Shown here: positions 34,293 through 47,060 of the stretch, piece by piece
Numbering within the stretch: position 1 is the stretch's first letter
How the letters are laid out: every line of letters begins with the position of its first letter
DNA from: Hevea brasiliensis
Lineage: Eukaryota; Streptophyta; Magnoliopsida; Malpighiales; Euphorbiaceae
Direction: 5' to 3'
Length of the DNA: 64,000 nt
Assembly: GCF_030052815.1 (NCBI RefSeq)
Contig: NC_079510.1
Coordinates: forward strand, 37,172,358 to 37,236,357
Position numbers and translations under genes: made by a program
Notes under the pieces: model-generated
Databases searched by the model: none
What the model saw: the letters and a program-made list of their open reading frames with translations, nothing else
What the model was told of the DNA's origin: nothing

Positions 34293-35059
34293 ACATTCAT
34301 GAAAGAAAGAGTAAAAGAGGAAGCAGAGCATGGAGTGTCCTTACCCCAGACTCTGTTTAATTTAAGGTCCTTCTGCGTTGTTCGTCCCTCCTAAATAAAT
34401 AGAGCAGTGGTCTGTCTCCCCACCGCAATCCATATCCATCTACCATCACTTGCAATTCAAGACCTAATCACCAGTTAACCTTCTCCCACTGCAATCCATC
34501 TACCTCTTGCTCAATCTCACACCTTTAACAACAAACCCATGTTGTTTGAGGCTTGGCTTTGCAACCATCCTCTCATCAACACGTATATACACCTTGAACT
34601 TCAAACGTTCACACACCCAACTTCTAGCTTTGATTTTTTTTTTATTAAATAACTAAAAAAATGAGATTGTTAAGATTTAAATCTTTAATTTCCTGTGTTA
34701 TGATACGTGAACTCAATTACTTAATAATTTGAATTATTTAATCCTTAAAATTGGGTTTATGTTTCCTTGTGAATCTGGGATAAAATTTTGGTAATAATAT
34801 ACCTATCGTAGGGACATTATCTGATATACCTATCAAATGGACATTACTTCCAAAGGGTGGAATGAGCCTCCATTAAACACAGAGGGAAAACACTAGTAAA
34901 ATAAATGCGAAGGAATCATATCTCCTGGGATTATGCAAGTCTCCACAATCATTCTCTTCTTCTAAATAATATTGAAAATTAAGGAACATATCCTTAATTC
35001 AAAGGTTTAAATTCAGTGAGGAGGAAGAAGGCGGCAAGCTGTGAAGGAAGAAGAAGGAA
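34293..35059. other. Intergenic DNA
   Basis: No gene is seen. Positions 34380-34600 are less AT-rich (repeated CCATCTACC-like words) and might be an old leader or promoter remnant. Near 34797-34850 a short word ATACCTATC occurs twice. Confidence 0.4.
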
Positions 35060-35350
35060 AGCTATGCAGATACAAGCAAGGTTATCAGGGGTTCATTTCC
35101 GGATGCTTAATGGAAAGCTCTATTCTTGGGCATAATTTTCTCGTTTTATTTGCTCCTTTTGCCAGTATTTTCAGGAATTTTATTTTTTCAATCATCAATT
35201 ATATATAGGATTTCATCTCAGCCAATTGGGATTTCTCTAAATTGTTTTTATATCCCCAAATTCATGGAGGATATAATGCTCAGAACTTATCATTCTTCTT
35301 TATGATTATGTGTCAATATTCTCTAGTAATAAGACTTGATGGGTTCAATT
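35060..35350 (+). repeat. Second copy of the P450 downstream flank
   Basis: GATGCTTAATGGAAAGCTCT matches about 16551 with one change. TTCAATCATCAATTAT and the following CAAATTCATGGAGGATATAA block match about 17127-17240. The order and orientation are the same as at 16520-17275, with one roughly 480-bp stretch absent here. No P450 coding sequence was found in the following 700 bp. Confidence 0.75.
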
Positions 35351-36313
35351 TGCTTAGACTGATGAATGCTGGGTCCAAATGTACCTCAATTTCCCATTAT
35401 TTGACTTTAATTTACTTACTTGGCCAGTGTCATACAGGATACCAAGAACAAAGGTCACATGGGGCTGAGCAGCCACTAAATGTAATCATTCAATATCATC
35501 TCACCATCTAAGAAACTCTTCTCAAATTTCCACTCCTCTCTTTACTCTTCTCTTAAGGCACTCGCCTCTGCTCTTATCGAGCAACAATCTCTTCTGCCCC
35601 ATCGAGAGAGGAGAGGACTTCATCTTCTATCCCTGAAATAGGTAGAAGTGGGTTATGCCCGCTCCACCTTCAAGCGGGATTTGTGCATAAATAATATTGT
35701 CTTCACATTTTATGGTAGATCAGGTGCCAATTTGAGAGGGTTGTCTATTGATCTACCTTGATTGGTGTAGTTTACATGTAGGTACGACTTTGTCCAGGGG
35801 CAAAGCCATACTTTAGGGAAGTGGGTAATTGACTCCCTTATTTCAAAAAAAAAAAAAAAAAAACACTACTATTAAAACATAAACAATATTGATAATTTAT
35901 ATGATAATTTTATTAATATTAATGATTAAGTAATTTGTTGTAATTATTATAGGTCCTTGAAATTGTTAAAAGTCATATTATTAAAATAATGTTATTGTGA
36001 ATTTTATATATATTTTTATCGCTATTGGTTAAATAATTATTATTATTATATTTAATTTCTAAAATTATTAAAAATAATGATATTGTAATGGTTATAGGTT
36101 ATATTTTTTCAGTTGGATTTTTTCTTAGTATACTAATAAGAATTACTTGGTTATAATTTCATCCTACCTCTGTTAATCAATTTCAATTTTAATTTGACTG
36201 TCAAATAATTTCATAAATATATTGTTGTCTCAAAGCTCCAATTTAACAGTTGAATAATTTAACAAAAAAAAAACACATTATTATTTTGCTAGTTAGAGTA
36301 TTTTAGGAAGTAA
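35351..36313. other. Intergenic DNA
   Basis: No gene is supported. A run of 18 or so A at about 35847-35865 and GC-richer sequence before it (35560-35830) may mark the tail of an old retroposon, but no family is recognised. Confidence 0.4.
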
Positions 36314-36905
36314 GAGTACAACTCAACTCAACTCAACTAAGCATTTATCCTAAAAATTTGGGGTCGGCTATATGGATTCTGTTTCTCCACTCTAAACGAT
36401 TTTTGGTTAAATTCTTGAAAATGTGTAATACTTCTAGGTCATGTTATACTACTCTCCTCCTCCTAGGTCTACTCCTTCTTTTCTTTTTATCCTCTACCCT
36501 AATGTGCTCTACTTTTTTAACTGGAGTTTCTGTATGTCTACGCTTCACATGACCAAACCACCTCAATCTCCCTTCTCTCAACTTATCCTCAATTGGTACC
36601 ACTCCTACCTTTTCTCTAATACTCTTATTATGGACTTTATCTAGTCTAGTATGGTCACTCATCCACCTTAACATTCTCATCTCCGCAACTCTTATCTTAG
36701 ACACATACGACTCCTTCAGTGCCCAACACTCACTACCATATAACATGGCCGGTCGTATGGCTATACGGTGAAATTTTCCTTTTAATTTATTGGAAATCTT
36801 GCGATCACATAAAACTCTTATAGCACGTCTCCACTTTAACCATCTGGCTTTAATCCTATGACTAACATCCTCCTCACATCCCCCATCTACTTGAAAGGAC
36901 TGAGC
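36314..36905 (-). pseudogene. LINE 3' fragment, C-terminus of reverse transcriptase ORF2
   Basis: The minus strand encodes the familiar end of plant L1-like ORF2: AIRPAMLYGSECWALKE, then MRMLRWMSDHTRLDKV, GHVKRR, and a basic tail (open part 36746-36444). The 3' untranslated end includes the widespread CCAAATTTTTAGGATAAATG block and finishes in TTGAG repeats at about 36317-36340, a simple 3' tail. The 5' side is truncated at about 36905, as usual for LINE copies. Confidence 0.85.
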
Positions 36906-37589
36906 CGAAATATTTAAAGTGATTACGGTAAATGAATTTTAATTATAAAATTATACCAAACATAAATTATATAGAATTTAATTGAATTTCATATTTTTAA
37001 TATTAATTTCTATTGTTGGATGTCTCAAAGGAAATCAAATATCAATCTCTTATTGAATTAAACTAAAAAAATATCATTCTAATTTCGAATCTAAAATTTA
37101 AACCGACTAGACCCTTTATACAATTTTTTTCTGGGAAAGTTTGGCCCCTAGTCTCATATTCTAGCTTCACCTTTAGCTTTGTCCTAGTGTTCCATGGTTG
37201 GAGGTTCTATGTCAATAAGGATTCTTGGGTTGGGCTATGGAGGGCAAGTATGATCCTTTTAGTTGTGATCAGTACCCCTAGGTCATGTAACTATCCGACT
37301 GGTCTTTCCACTTATAAAGCAACTGGAGTCCATGCTTAACGCAATAAATGTTAAGAGCTCTGTCGCGCACTACCTCTTCAAAGATTGTTGTCACTCTCAC
37401 TAGTTCAAGGGTTATAGGCCTTAGTTTCTTAGTATTAGGCGTATAATCCTTGTCTAATCCAATGAATTTCTATCTTTTCAAATATATATATATACACATA
37501 ATCATTCAATAAATGATCTTGCTTTTACAAGCGCTGCTAAGATGAAAGGTGAAATGATCTTGTTGTGACGTTATATTAGATGAAAAATT
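36906..37589. other. Intergenic DNA
   Basis: No gene is seen. Mixed-composition repeat remnants without identifiable ends. Confidence 0.4.
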
Positions 37590-39200
37590 CTTATACGCAC
37601 CCAGGGGGGAAAATTAGCCAGAGGGTGTAATCAGATAAAAAAAATTATCAAAGAGTTACCTTAGACTTATTTACCAAAAAGGTTGGAAAGTGCTGAGTTG
37701 GCGAAGAGATATAGGTAAACTCTAGTATGAGTAGCGACTTGGTGGTAAAAAAGACGAAAAAATTTTATGAGGACTAAAATAAAAAAAATAATAAAAAATA
37801 AAGTCGTCAATTGATCTCTACTTATAGTAACGACTATCTACCACTCTGACACAAGAATATTCTATTATTAACTTATTTGCAAAATGTAAAAAAAAAAAAA
37901 AAGGGTGACGGAGCTGGTAGCTAGGTGCTACCATGCTACCCCATGGTAGCATGGTAGCACCCAGCTAACACGGTCCATTAGCTGGGCACTATCCATGGTA
38001 GCACCTAGCTGCTAGTATGGCAAATGGGTGCTACCAATGGTCGATCTCATCAGCTGGTTGCCCTTATCCTCTGCTTTTAGCCCCTATAAATATGTTTTCT
38101 CCCTTTCTCTTTCAGTATTCTCTCATTATTTCTTAAAAAATATGTAACATATTGTCCATAAATTTACAAATTAGTTTTACCAAAAAATATGTTACACAAT
38201 AAAAATAAAATTATCTCTATATTTTTTCCCACTTATTATAGTTTTAATATATATTCATTATTTATAACTAAAAAATTTCATTTCATATTACTTTTTCTCT
38301 CAAAAAATTTATCAATACATATTAAAATTAATAATAATATTTTTTCTATTTTTAAATATTTTATTTCCTTCTTTATACATAATATCATATTTTATAACTA
38401 ATAATTTTTTTAATTTAAATTTCACAACAAAATATTTAATTCTTACTAATAGTATTTTTTCATTTTTATTGATTCAAATTCTTAACCACACTATTTCAAC
38501 TATAATATAATATTTTATTTCACTATTAAACTTTAAAAATATTTTACTACTACAAATATTATTTTTTAACATTAAATTTATCACTTAATATAACTACAAA
38601 AAAAAAAATACCTTCAACAACGGAGAGAGAACGTTGAGGAGAGGGAGAGAACACTAAAAGGGAAAGGTAAAGAACATTGAAAGAGAGAAGGAGAGAACAT
38701 ATTCATAAAGGATTAGGAGAGCAAGACAATGGCAGCTAGCTACTACCTAAGGTAACACCCAGCTAATAGGACCCATTAGCTAGGTGCTACCATAGCTGCC
38801 ACACTAGCTGCTTGGTGCTATCACAGGTAGCGCCCAGCTGGGTGTTAGCGGGTAGCACTTAGCCACCAACCTCGTCACTTTTTTTTTTTTTTTACATTTT
38901 ACAAATAAGTCAATAATAGAATATTCATGTGTCAGAGTGGCAGATAGTCGTTACTATAAGTAGAGACCAACTGACAACTTTATTTTTTATTTTTTTTTTT
39001 TTCATTTCAGTCCTCATAAAATTTTTTCGTCTTTTTTACCTCTAAGTCGCTACTCATACTAAAGTCTACATGTCTCTCTCTGCCAACTCAGCACTTCCCA
39101 CCCCCTTTTGGTAAATAAGTCTAAGGTAACCCCTTTTTAGTATTTTTTTTTTTGTGATTACACCATCTAGGTAATTTCCCTGCACCTCAGTGTAGGTACA
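37590..39200. mobile_element. Fold-back element with arms of about 450 bp
   Basis: The left arm (37590-38055) and right arm (38730-39200) are inverse complements with moderate divergence. Matching blocks are GTTACCTTAGACTTATTTACC, AAAGACGAAAAAATTTTATG, CTTATAGTAACGACTATCT and the TAGCACC-rich inner parts. The centre (38090-38640) is AT-rich and non-coding. The arms are rich in CTAGCTG and GGTAGCACC words. No transposase is present, so it is a non-autonomous DNA element; the family (Mutator-like or other) is not resolved and no target duplication was identified. Confidence 0.8.
37928..37957. repeat. Perfect 13-bp hairpin in the fold-back arm
   Basis: CTACCATGCTACC, a 4-base loop CCAT, then GGTAGCATGGTAG. 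Confidence 0.9.
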
Positions 39201-39813
39201 TCCAACCAATAGAAAGTTAATAAACTCTAAATCTAAGTAGGTCCTATCATGATTTTATACAATGTGGTATGTGCGGATTGGTTGGGTGTATGTACCCAGA
39301 TATAGATAAGACTTGCTCATATTCTACACCTTGCAGAACCTTGGTTATGCAATTATTGCACGTGTAAAATTAGATTAGAGGATTATTACGGTAATATTTT
39401 GATGAATTATCTTTTACCTATTGTGTTAGTATCTTTTACCTATTGCTCTTTTCTTATCATAATTTAACTTTTGATCTTATCTTATATACGTAGATTTATG
39501 TATATTTTGTATATTTCTTTTTTCCTCTTGTATGTCTTAGATTTGCTTACATTTTTAATACTAACATTATATATATGAAAAAAAAAGTACTTCAGAGAAT
39601 GATTGAATTTTATATGTTATAATAGTACAATTTAACTAAGATTTATAAAGTTTTCCCCTAAACCATATAGGAATAAATTAAAATTATGAAGATTAAATTT
39701 CTAATCATTTATTTTATCTATTTTTATTTTTTTATTATATTCAAATAATATCATGAATTAAATTCATTCTTTAACCTGATAAAAAAAATATTCATATTAA
39801 AATTAAGAGATTT

Positions 39814-39861
<48 letters not shown>

Positions 39862-40119
39862 CAAGCATATTTTTTTGGGTGTTGCCACATGGTATATTTT
39901 TTCCTAATATTATCACATAACACTTTCTATAAAAGATTAATTTGTTTATTAATGAAGAGATTAATGTGCTAATTAATAATTAATTCTTATTAAATGATAA
40001 TTCTTTTTATACAATTATTATTGGCTTGCAAACATTATTAATATCATTTTTATATTAATTTTCATTTTTTAATAATTATTTCCATACTTGATATTTAATA
40101 ATTTATTTTAAACAAGTAA
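39201..40119. other. AT-rich intergenic DNA
   Basis: No gene is seen. A TA run fills 39818-39861. Confidence 0.5.
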
Positions 40120-41970
40120 CAATACTTTTAAACTCTAAATTCTATTTAACACATTGTACTACTCCTACCATATATAAATTTCATCTCAAAAATTTAGAGG
40201 ACATACAACTTAAAGTTTCATGAGAAATTCTTACAAAAATGGTCTCATGAGAAATTAGCAGATCAAATTTTAAGGTTCTATATATTGAAAATACCTTAAT
40301 TAAAACCATCAAAACTAAAATATTGACACAATTATTAATATCTTTTGCTATTTAAATCAAAGTTATCAAAATGTAGGCATCACATTTACTTATTTTATTA
40401 TTTAAAATTAATTTTTTAATAAAATTATTAAATGTTTCATCAATATTTATTTTAATTTTAAATTTCTTTAAGTTTCCTTTTTATTTTTTAATTTTTAATA
40501 TTTATTCTATTTATATATAATATATTGTAAAATTATTTAAAAATTTAAAATTATATTACACAAATTATAAATAAATTATTCAATATATAAAGTATGCATG
40601 TTTTCCCATAATGTTGCCTTATGGGATTACAGATTTATGCCAAAAAGTATAATTTATTTGTGCCACATAGACCACATAGAATTATAATTATAATGCATTT
40701 AACACTTCTTTTTATAATTATAAGGAATAATAATAATTAATTATTATATCATGAAAACAAATTTCTTCATTATTACTTACAATTCTGAATAAAAATAATA
40801 ATGTAGGAGCTAAATATAAATAATTAATTATATATATATAATTATTTATTTATTTATTTAAAATAAAAAAATTTTATTTTATTATTTTAGTTGCATTTAT
40901 TCAGTAAAAGTATATAAATTCTAATTATTATGATAGAAATAATTATAGCTATAATGGTAGCTAATTAACTTAGCTTTTGGCTTTAATAATATAACTAACA
41001 CATATTAACATATATTTCATACCTAAAACTTTTATATAGTACAAATATATATTTTATTTTTATTTTTTATTATCATTATAATTTTTATATTATTAATTTC
41101 TTTTTTAAAAAAATATTAATAACACTAATAAAGATAATATTTAAATATTTTTTAATATATTAAGAGGTTATATATAAAAAAAAAATTAATATTTTAAAAT
41201 ATGAAAATATCATATGATTTAACCAATATCAAATTATTTCATATTTTTTATTATTTTTATTAAATTTTTTTATAATATTATGAAATTTTCATTTAAAAAA
41301 TTGTGAGATTAAAATTTTGATCGACATAATGTTAATAAAAATAAAATAATTAACTATAAATTAACATATTTATTTTCATATATTAAAATTAAAAATTATT
41401 TATATATTATTTATATATGAAAATTATTAATTGCTAGGTATAAAGTATGGCCAATTACAAATAGTTTTATAAGTTCTAACTAGCAATGTCCATTGAATAT
41501 AATCCATTAACACATACTTCATCAAAGCGACACAAGAACACAGTAATTTAGTTGATGGTGATCGCATTAACGACCAAGAACACAATTAATCACCTTGATA
41601 AGCATCGATGCTTATTTCAAAGGGATCCATAGTTAAGTTTCTGTCCCTTCATCTTCAGTATTTTAAAATCAAACCTTTAATTAAACAAAAAAATTAATTT
41701 TTAATTTTCAGACTCTTAAATTCTACATATAAATTTTAAATATTTAATAAATTATATATTTGGAATAATTTTTTAAAAAGTTAATGTTAATAATTATAAT
41801 CATAAAGCTAAAAATTGAGATTTTTGTATTATTAAATTTTAGTCGTTTAATTATTAATAAACACGAAGAGCTAGTGATATTGAATTACTGATGACCAATT
41901 ATAATTTATTAAATCAAATATACATTAGAAAAAAATTAACCTTCTTGTTATGAAACACATATATAGTGAG
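40120..41970 (+). repeat. Direct repeat, left copy (about 1.85 kb, AT-rich)
   Basis: Colinear with 53000-54775 in the same orientation. Examples of near-identical blocks are CATCACATTTACTTATTT, TAATCCATTAACACATACTTC and TTTCAAAGGGATCCATAGTT. No coding sequence was seen. Confidence 0.88.
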
Positions 41971-42389
41971 GATTTTCTTTGTCTAAATTCAGTCTAATAT
42001 GGATCAAGATACAAGATATATGGTAGGACTTACTTATTAAAACATAGACCCCACATATTTATGTATTAAATTTATAGGGAACTGAATTTAGGTAAGAATT
42101 TCCCATATATTCAAATCAATGAATTGACCCCAAGTTCCTTTAGAGAGAGATAGTCCCTATCTTTCAATCTTCTTGGTTTACTCTCGGATTGCCAAACTTT
42201 TTGGGTTCAGTTGACTCCTTTGCCCTTTAAGCAAGGTAAGGTGCCTTTGCCCTCTAAGGAGGGGAAGGTGGAGTTTTTTTTGCCGACTTTGGGTTTCCCT
42301 CATTCTCACATGTCATAATGCAAGAGGTCAAAATTCAAACTCTCACACCTCATTCTCTTAAAAATTTTCAAAATATATGGATTTGACTA
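41971..42389. other. Intergenic DNA left of the Mutator-like element
   Basis: No gene is seen; the sequence is moderately AT-rich. Confidence 0.4.
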
Positions 42390-42894
42390 GGTGTACAAAA
42401 AAACGTTTACAAAAATTGTACAAATAAGATAAAATGTCCTTTTTGCCCTTAAACCATTTAGGCTCCAAATTTATTTATTTTTCCTCTAAAATCCAACCAA
42501 TTATTGTCTTTCTTTCTTTTTATCAATCAGCTTTCATCAATGTTTCAACCAATCAGATTGCATCAAAACTTCGATTAATCACATTGCACCAAACCTTTAA
42601 CCAATCAATAGCTTTCACCAATCTCTCAACCAATAATATTCCATCAAAAATTCAACCAATCATGACTAATCCTTCCAAAAATTCAACCAATCATAGTCTT
42701 TTTCATATTTTTCCATCCAAATCATATTTTCATCTCTTAGAAAAAAAATATATTTCCTTCATCCATGGTTTAGGGTAGAATGAAAATTATTCCTAAAAGA
42801 AAATTATCAATCTTCTTCCACTCTAATAAACATACCAATACCGTCCAAGATTTTTTGTTATAGTGGGTGAATCTTATAGTATCGATTAAGGGTA

Positions 42895-44058
42895 ATGATG
42901 GTTGAAAATGAGAGAAGACGGAGAGAGCTGTACGATACATTAGGGATTAGAGATGATGATAGCTTGTTCGATAAAAAATCTCTTAGCGATGAACCTTCCA
43001 ATGGCGCCAATGGCACACCTTAATCAACCTCCATTACCCTTAATCAAATTAATACCCTTAAGCGCCAAGAGCAGATTAAGCGCTTATTGTACTATGATGT
43101 GAATCCACCAAATGAGGATGAAGAGAGCAATGAGCATGGCACGGAGATATACAATATACTGGAGAGGTGCATAATCAATGATTGGTACCAAAAGGAGTTT
43201 GTCTACAGGGTTGAGCCCAGAGAAAATTGGCAATATTTCAGCTGCAATTGCAAAAAATTCGATTCAAACGGAATACTTTGTTGACACATCTTGAAAGTGA
43301 TAGTTACAAAAGGCATCGAGGTAATAAACGAAAGATATTTATTTAGGAGGTGGAGAAAAGATGTGCACCATGCATATATTAAAAAGTTTTTTGCTGCAGG
43401 CTATCCAATGATGACAGAGGAATACAAGAAATACCATGAACTTGAGGGAGATTTTGCACAAATAACTAACATTGTTATTGGCAATACGCAGAAGATGGAG
43501 TATGTTAAGAGGCAACTTCGAGCTTTGCAAGTGAATTTATCAAAATGGAATGATGGATTATTAGCTTCTGCAGCAGGCTCAGAAAATGTTGGCATTGCAA
43601 ATTCAGATAGTTCAATTGCTATTTTGAATCCAAATGAGGCTCATAGCCGTAGAAGGCCACGAAGTAATTGATTTTGATCAAAACATGAATTGAATGGAGG
43701 AAGCAACCATAGCAGAACTAGAGGTAGGAGAGGTCGATGTGAATGCGGCAAGCGTGTAGCTGGTGAAGGGTGAACCACAAACTTCGTCATACAAAATAAT
43801 ATAGATCAGGTTATAATAATATAATTTCGCTGGTAATTATAATTGGATAGGTAATTAGTAGTTTTTTTTTTTATAGGCAGTTCATCAATAAAAAAAAATT
43901 TAATTTTTCACATTTTGTTTGTTTGACAGGAAAATGCACGTGATCATCATGGTACCTCAATAAATAATAGTGGAGATGGAATCCTAATTAGCCAACATCA
44001 AAGTGTTGCGCACATTGACAGTGATTTTAGTTTTGAAAATCTGAATTTGACCTTATAG
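42895..44058 (+). pseudogene. FAR1/FRS-like (MULE) transposase, C-terminal SWIM part
   Basis: A short N-terminal piece (ATG at 42895) is followed by a SWIM zinc finger. Its C-x-C...C-x-H pattern reads FSCNCKKFDSNGILC-stop-HILK, with a TGA at 43282-43284 just before the His. Next come LFRRWRKDVHHAYIK and a predicted helical region to about 43600, then a basic RRRPRSN segment. A donor at 43810 and an acceptor at 43929 frame a last exon ending TAG at 44056. FAR1/FRS transcription factors and MULE transposases share this layout. The FAR1 DNA-binding domain and the DDE core that should precede the SWIM finger are absent, so this copy has no catalytic part. It has several stops. Confidence 0.78.
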
Positions 44059-44460
44059 TGCTGATGATTCTTTGAGTAATTTTGGTCATTTCATATCACT
44101 TTGTGAATATATACTGAGTGTTATTCTTATTTACTCTAGTATTATTTTTTTGGTATGGGCTTCCTTAAATTTGGATTTTTGTTGTTAATGGATTCTTTGA
44201 TGGGATTAAGTTAAGCATGTGGTAATTCATTCTGCATGTTTATTTTGAATCTTTAGTTTCTTCATTGTTAATTTGGTTAGCAGGATTTTTCAAGTGTAAA
44301 TTTTGACCATTAGTATGTGTAATTATTCTATTATACTTTCCTTTTTCCCTCTTTAATTTGCTCAAGTTAGTGAACTTCTCAAATTGTGCTTCTCATTGAA
44401 CAAGAGGACTGTTAGTTGTTGTGGGAATATTTTGTTTATCATTATTAGTACAAAGGAAGA

Positions 44461-45407
44461 ATGGCAGCTGTAAATGATAACAAAGACTCGTTAGTGATAG
44501 AGGTTACTGATGATCGCCTCTCTAACTAGGTAATATTCTATGATATAACAATGTCTCTTTTTTTTTTATTAACAGATACTTCCCATATATATTCCATTTG
44601 ATAATTTTTTTCTAACCACGTCTCTTTTAATGTTATGTTAATACAGGAGCTACCAAATGATGTTCTTCAATATCTGAATGTGGTTTTGTTAGATACGATA
44701 GTGCTATATGTAGGAAGACTATAGCCACACCAGTGGACTATTGGAATTGAAAAGGAGGAAAATGGAAGCAACATACGATTCAAAGAGGGTGATTTAGTGG
44801 ATGTAATTAACCATTAAAGTCCACTGACCACTTCTCCTATTGATGCTGCTTATTTCAACATCAAATCTGATTCAATGAGCATGTTCCTATTCAACAGTGA
44901 TGGAGTGGAGATTTGTTACGGACCTCATCTAGGTGAAGACTTTGTTTATGTCTCGTCAGATGACGAGTATGAAGGTAATCTGAATAGACTGATGTTCACT
45001 GCGCAAATGAATACTTGCGACTGGAAGTACAAGTTGGTAAGTTATTAAATTTTTTTCTTCCTTTGATAATCATGTAATTTGATTTAAATATAATTTTAAT
45101 TTTACTTGGCAAATGTAATTTGAAAATAACATTTGCGTAGAATATTCCACTATCCTTCGCAAAGGATAATTTAGGTACTGAACCAAAGGAAGTTGATCTT
45201 CAATGCCCAGCGAGCGGGACAAATTTCAAGGTGAAATACGTGCCTAGGTTGGACAACAAAGGTTGCTTATATAAGGACAAATTTGAAAAGGGTTGGGGGC
45301 AATTCCTTGGCCATAATGAAGTGAAGAGAGGGGAAAAGGTTTCTTTTCAACTAGCTGACACTTCTGCTAATGAGATTGTGTTTACTACAACCATTATAAG
45401 GCAATAG
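44461..45407 (+). pseudogene. Three-exon gene with C-terminal B3-like domain, inside the Mutator-like element
   Basis: Exon 1 is 44461-44529, exon 2 44647-45036, exon 3 45141-45407. All introns have GT-AG ends and the three exons join in phase (23 + 130 + 88 codons). In-frame stops occur at the end of exon 1 (TAG), in exon 2 (TAG and TAA), so this copy is dead. Exon 3 reads IPLSFAKDNLG, then ASGTNFKVKYVP, then KFEKGWGQFLGHNEVKRGEK and FQL. This is the pattern of a plant B3 DNA-binding domain, where a GW..F...N.L..GD..F segment is diagnostic. The exon 2 part (QWTIGIEKEENGSNIRFKEG) may be a weak first B3-like unit. The assignment rests on pattern recognition. It may be a captured host gene or an accessory gene of the element. 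Confidence 0.55.
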
Positions 45408-46859
45408 ATGATGATATCTCCATTGCCTTATATGGTTGATTATGCTTTTTTTTTTTTGGTATATTGTGAACTTGTATTTGACTATTGGGTTTGAATTGTG
45501 AACTTATCTTTAGGTGGCGGCTAAAATCCTAGCACTATATTATCATATTATTATTAAGTTATGGATATTATTATATGTGCATGATATTTCAAACTCTTAC
45601 AATGAATTGCTTCTTTATAATTAGTGTCAATATTATACAAGATAATTATATTTGCTTATATGTACAATACCAAATTTGGCTATGATAATGCTATATAGCT
45701 TGCTTAAATTTTGTAAATATTACAATTTTATTTGCTTTGCACTTAATTTATGCTTAAAATTATCAAGCAATGTCCAATACTGCTAGGGTTGGAATATCTG
45801 CTTTTACTTCTTGTATTATTCCTTTGCTGTCCAAGCCCTACATCACTTGTGTTGCTGTAATATCCATGAGGGGTGGGGGGTCAAATTTACATTATACATG
45901 AAATTTGCATGTGCTGGTCATCATGTAAAATGGACATGAACTGCACCCCTACGTTTTACTACGATTTGCACTTAGTTTTTACTTGAAAATGCCAAACAAT
46001 GACCAATACCATTAAGGCTAGTAATTTGTACATTTTTCATATGCTGTGTTGGGCATGAAATATAAAATTGAATTGTTACTTTGTTCGTAACTCTTTGAAT
46101 GATTTTCATCTAATTTCCATCCATTTATAGGCTTAATTAGTGGCAAATAAATCAAAGGAAATGGAAGAGAATATTTACTATTTCAATAATAAAAATTAAA
46201 TACAAGGCTTAATAAAATTATAATATAAAACTATGGATTCTTTCTCTACAATAAAATTACCAATAATCCCATATTTTCCTCGAATTTAGATTAATTAAAA
46301 CCAATCAAATTCACATGATATTATACATAATTCATGAAAAAAAAAATGCCTGTCAAAGTGAACCATTGGATTTAGATATTAGTAGTCCTACTAAAACTCC
46401 AGCGAGGAAATAGATCTGAGCATTCTTATTTGTCCCTTCGTATTCTTGTATGTCGATTTCTTCAACATTAAGCACTCAAGATGTGCCTTTACCTATCTTT
46501 TTATCGTTACAATATTGATCATAAGCATAAAGAGCTTCATCATAACTATTAAAATACTTGTAAACACTTCCACTTACACCTAAAATAGCCGATGCACAAT
46601 CTTACCATGAAAAAAATACTCTGCTAGTTCTACCTTCGAAGACAATATAATATTTTCTATTTTTCTTCCCTCTTATAAAAATCAAATCACCTCCCATTGT
46701 TGCAAAGCTTGGAGTGTGTATGACATGGAAAATATAAATTTGATTCGAAAATAACCAAAAAAAAAAGATTAAACCGAAAATAGATACATGAAAAAAATTA
46801 AACCGAAAATGCTTAAGGTTGGATTGTGGAGTCTCTTGCTTGAGAAGGGTTATGGAGTT
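45408..46859. other. Non-coding part of the Mutator-like element
   Basis: No gene is supported. AT-rich with weak internal repetition (TTTGCACTTAATTTATGC near 45740 against TTTGCACTTAGTTTTTAC near 45966). Confidence 0.4.
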
Positions 46860-46890
46860 AGAGGTTGAGATAGGTAATTATTTGGTTAAT

Positions 46891-47060
46891 GGGATGGTGG
46901 GCTCTGATAGGTTATAGTAATGGTGAGCTCTAATAGGCTAAAAGGATGGTGGGTTCTGATAGGTTATAGTAATGGTGGGCTCTAATAGGCTAAAAGAATG
47001 GTAGGTTCTGATAGGTTAATGGAATGGTAGGCTCTGATAGGTTAAATGGATGGTGAGATG
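46891..47060. repeat. Subterminal 26-27 bp tandem array
   Basis: Six units of the type GGTGGGCTCTGATAGGTTA, alternating with CTAATAGGCTAAAA versions, at the right end of the Mutator-like element. The left end has related, less regular CAACCAATC repeats in inverse orientation. Confidence 0.85.

Noticed and set aside
35351..35900. A second P450 copy after the duplicated flank
   Set aside because: No heme loop, ExxR or I-helix motif can be read in any frame there.
38189..38401. 70-codon ORF in the fold-back centre
   Set aside because: It is a Phe/Ile/Asn/Lys low-complexity frame from AT-rich DNA.
42895..44058. A host FAR1/FRS transcription-factor gene
   Set aside because: It lacks the FAR1 domain and the transposase core, has a stop in the SWIM finger, and lies between Mutator-like termini.
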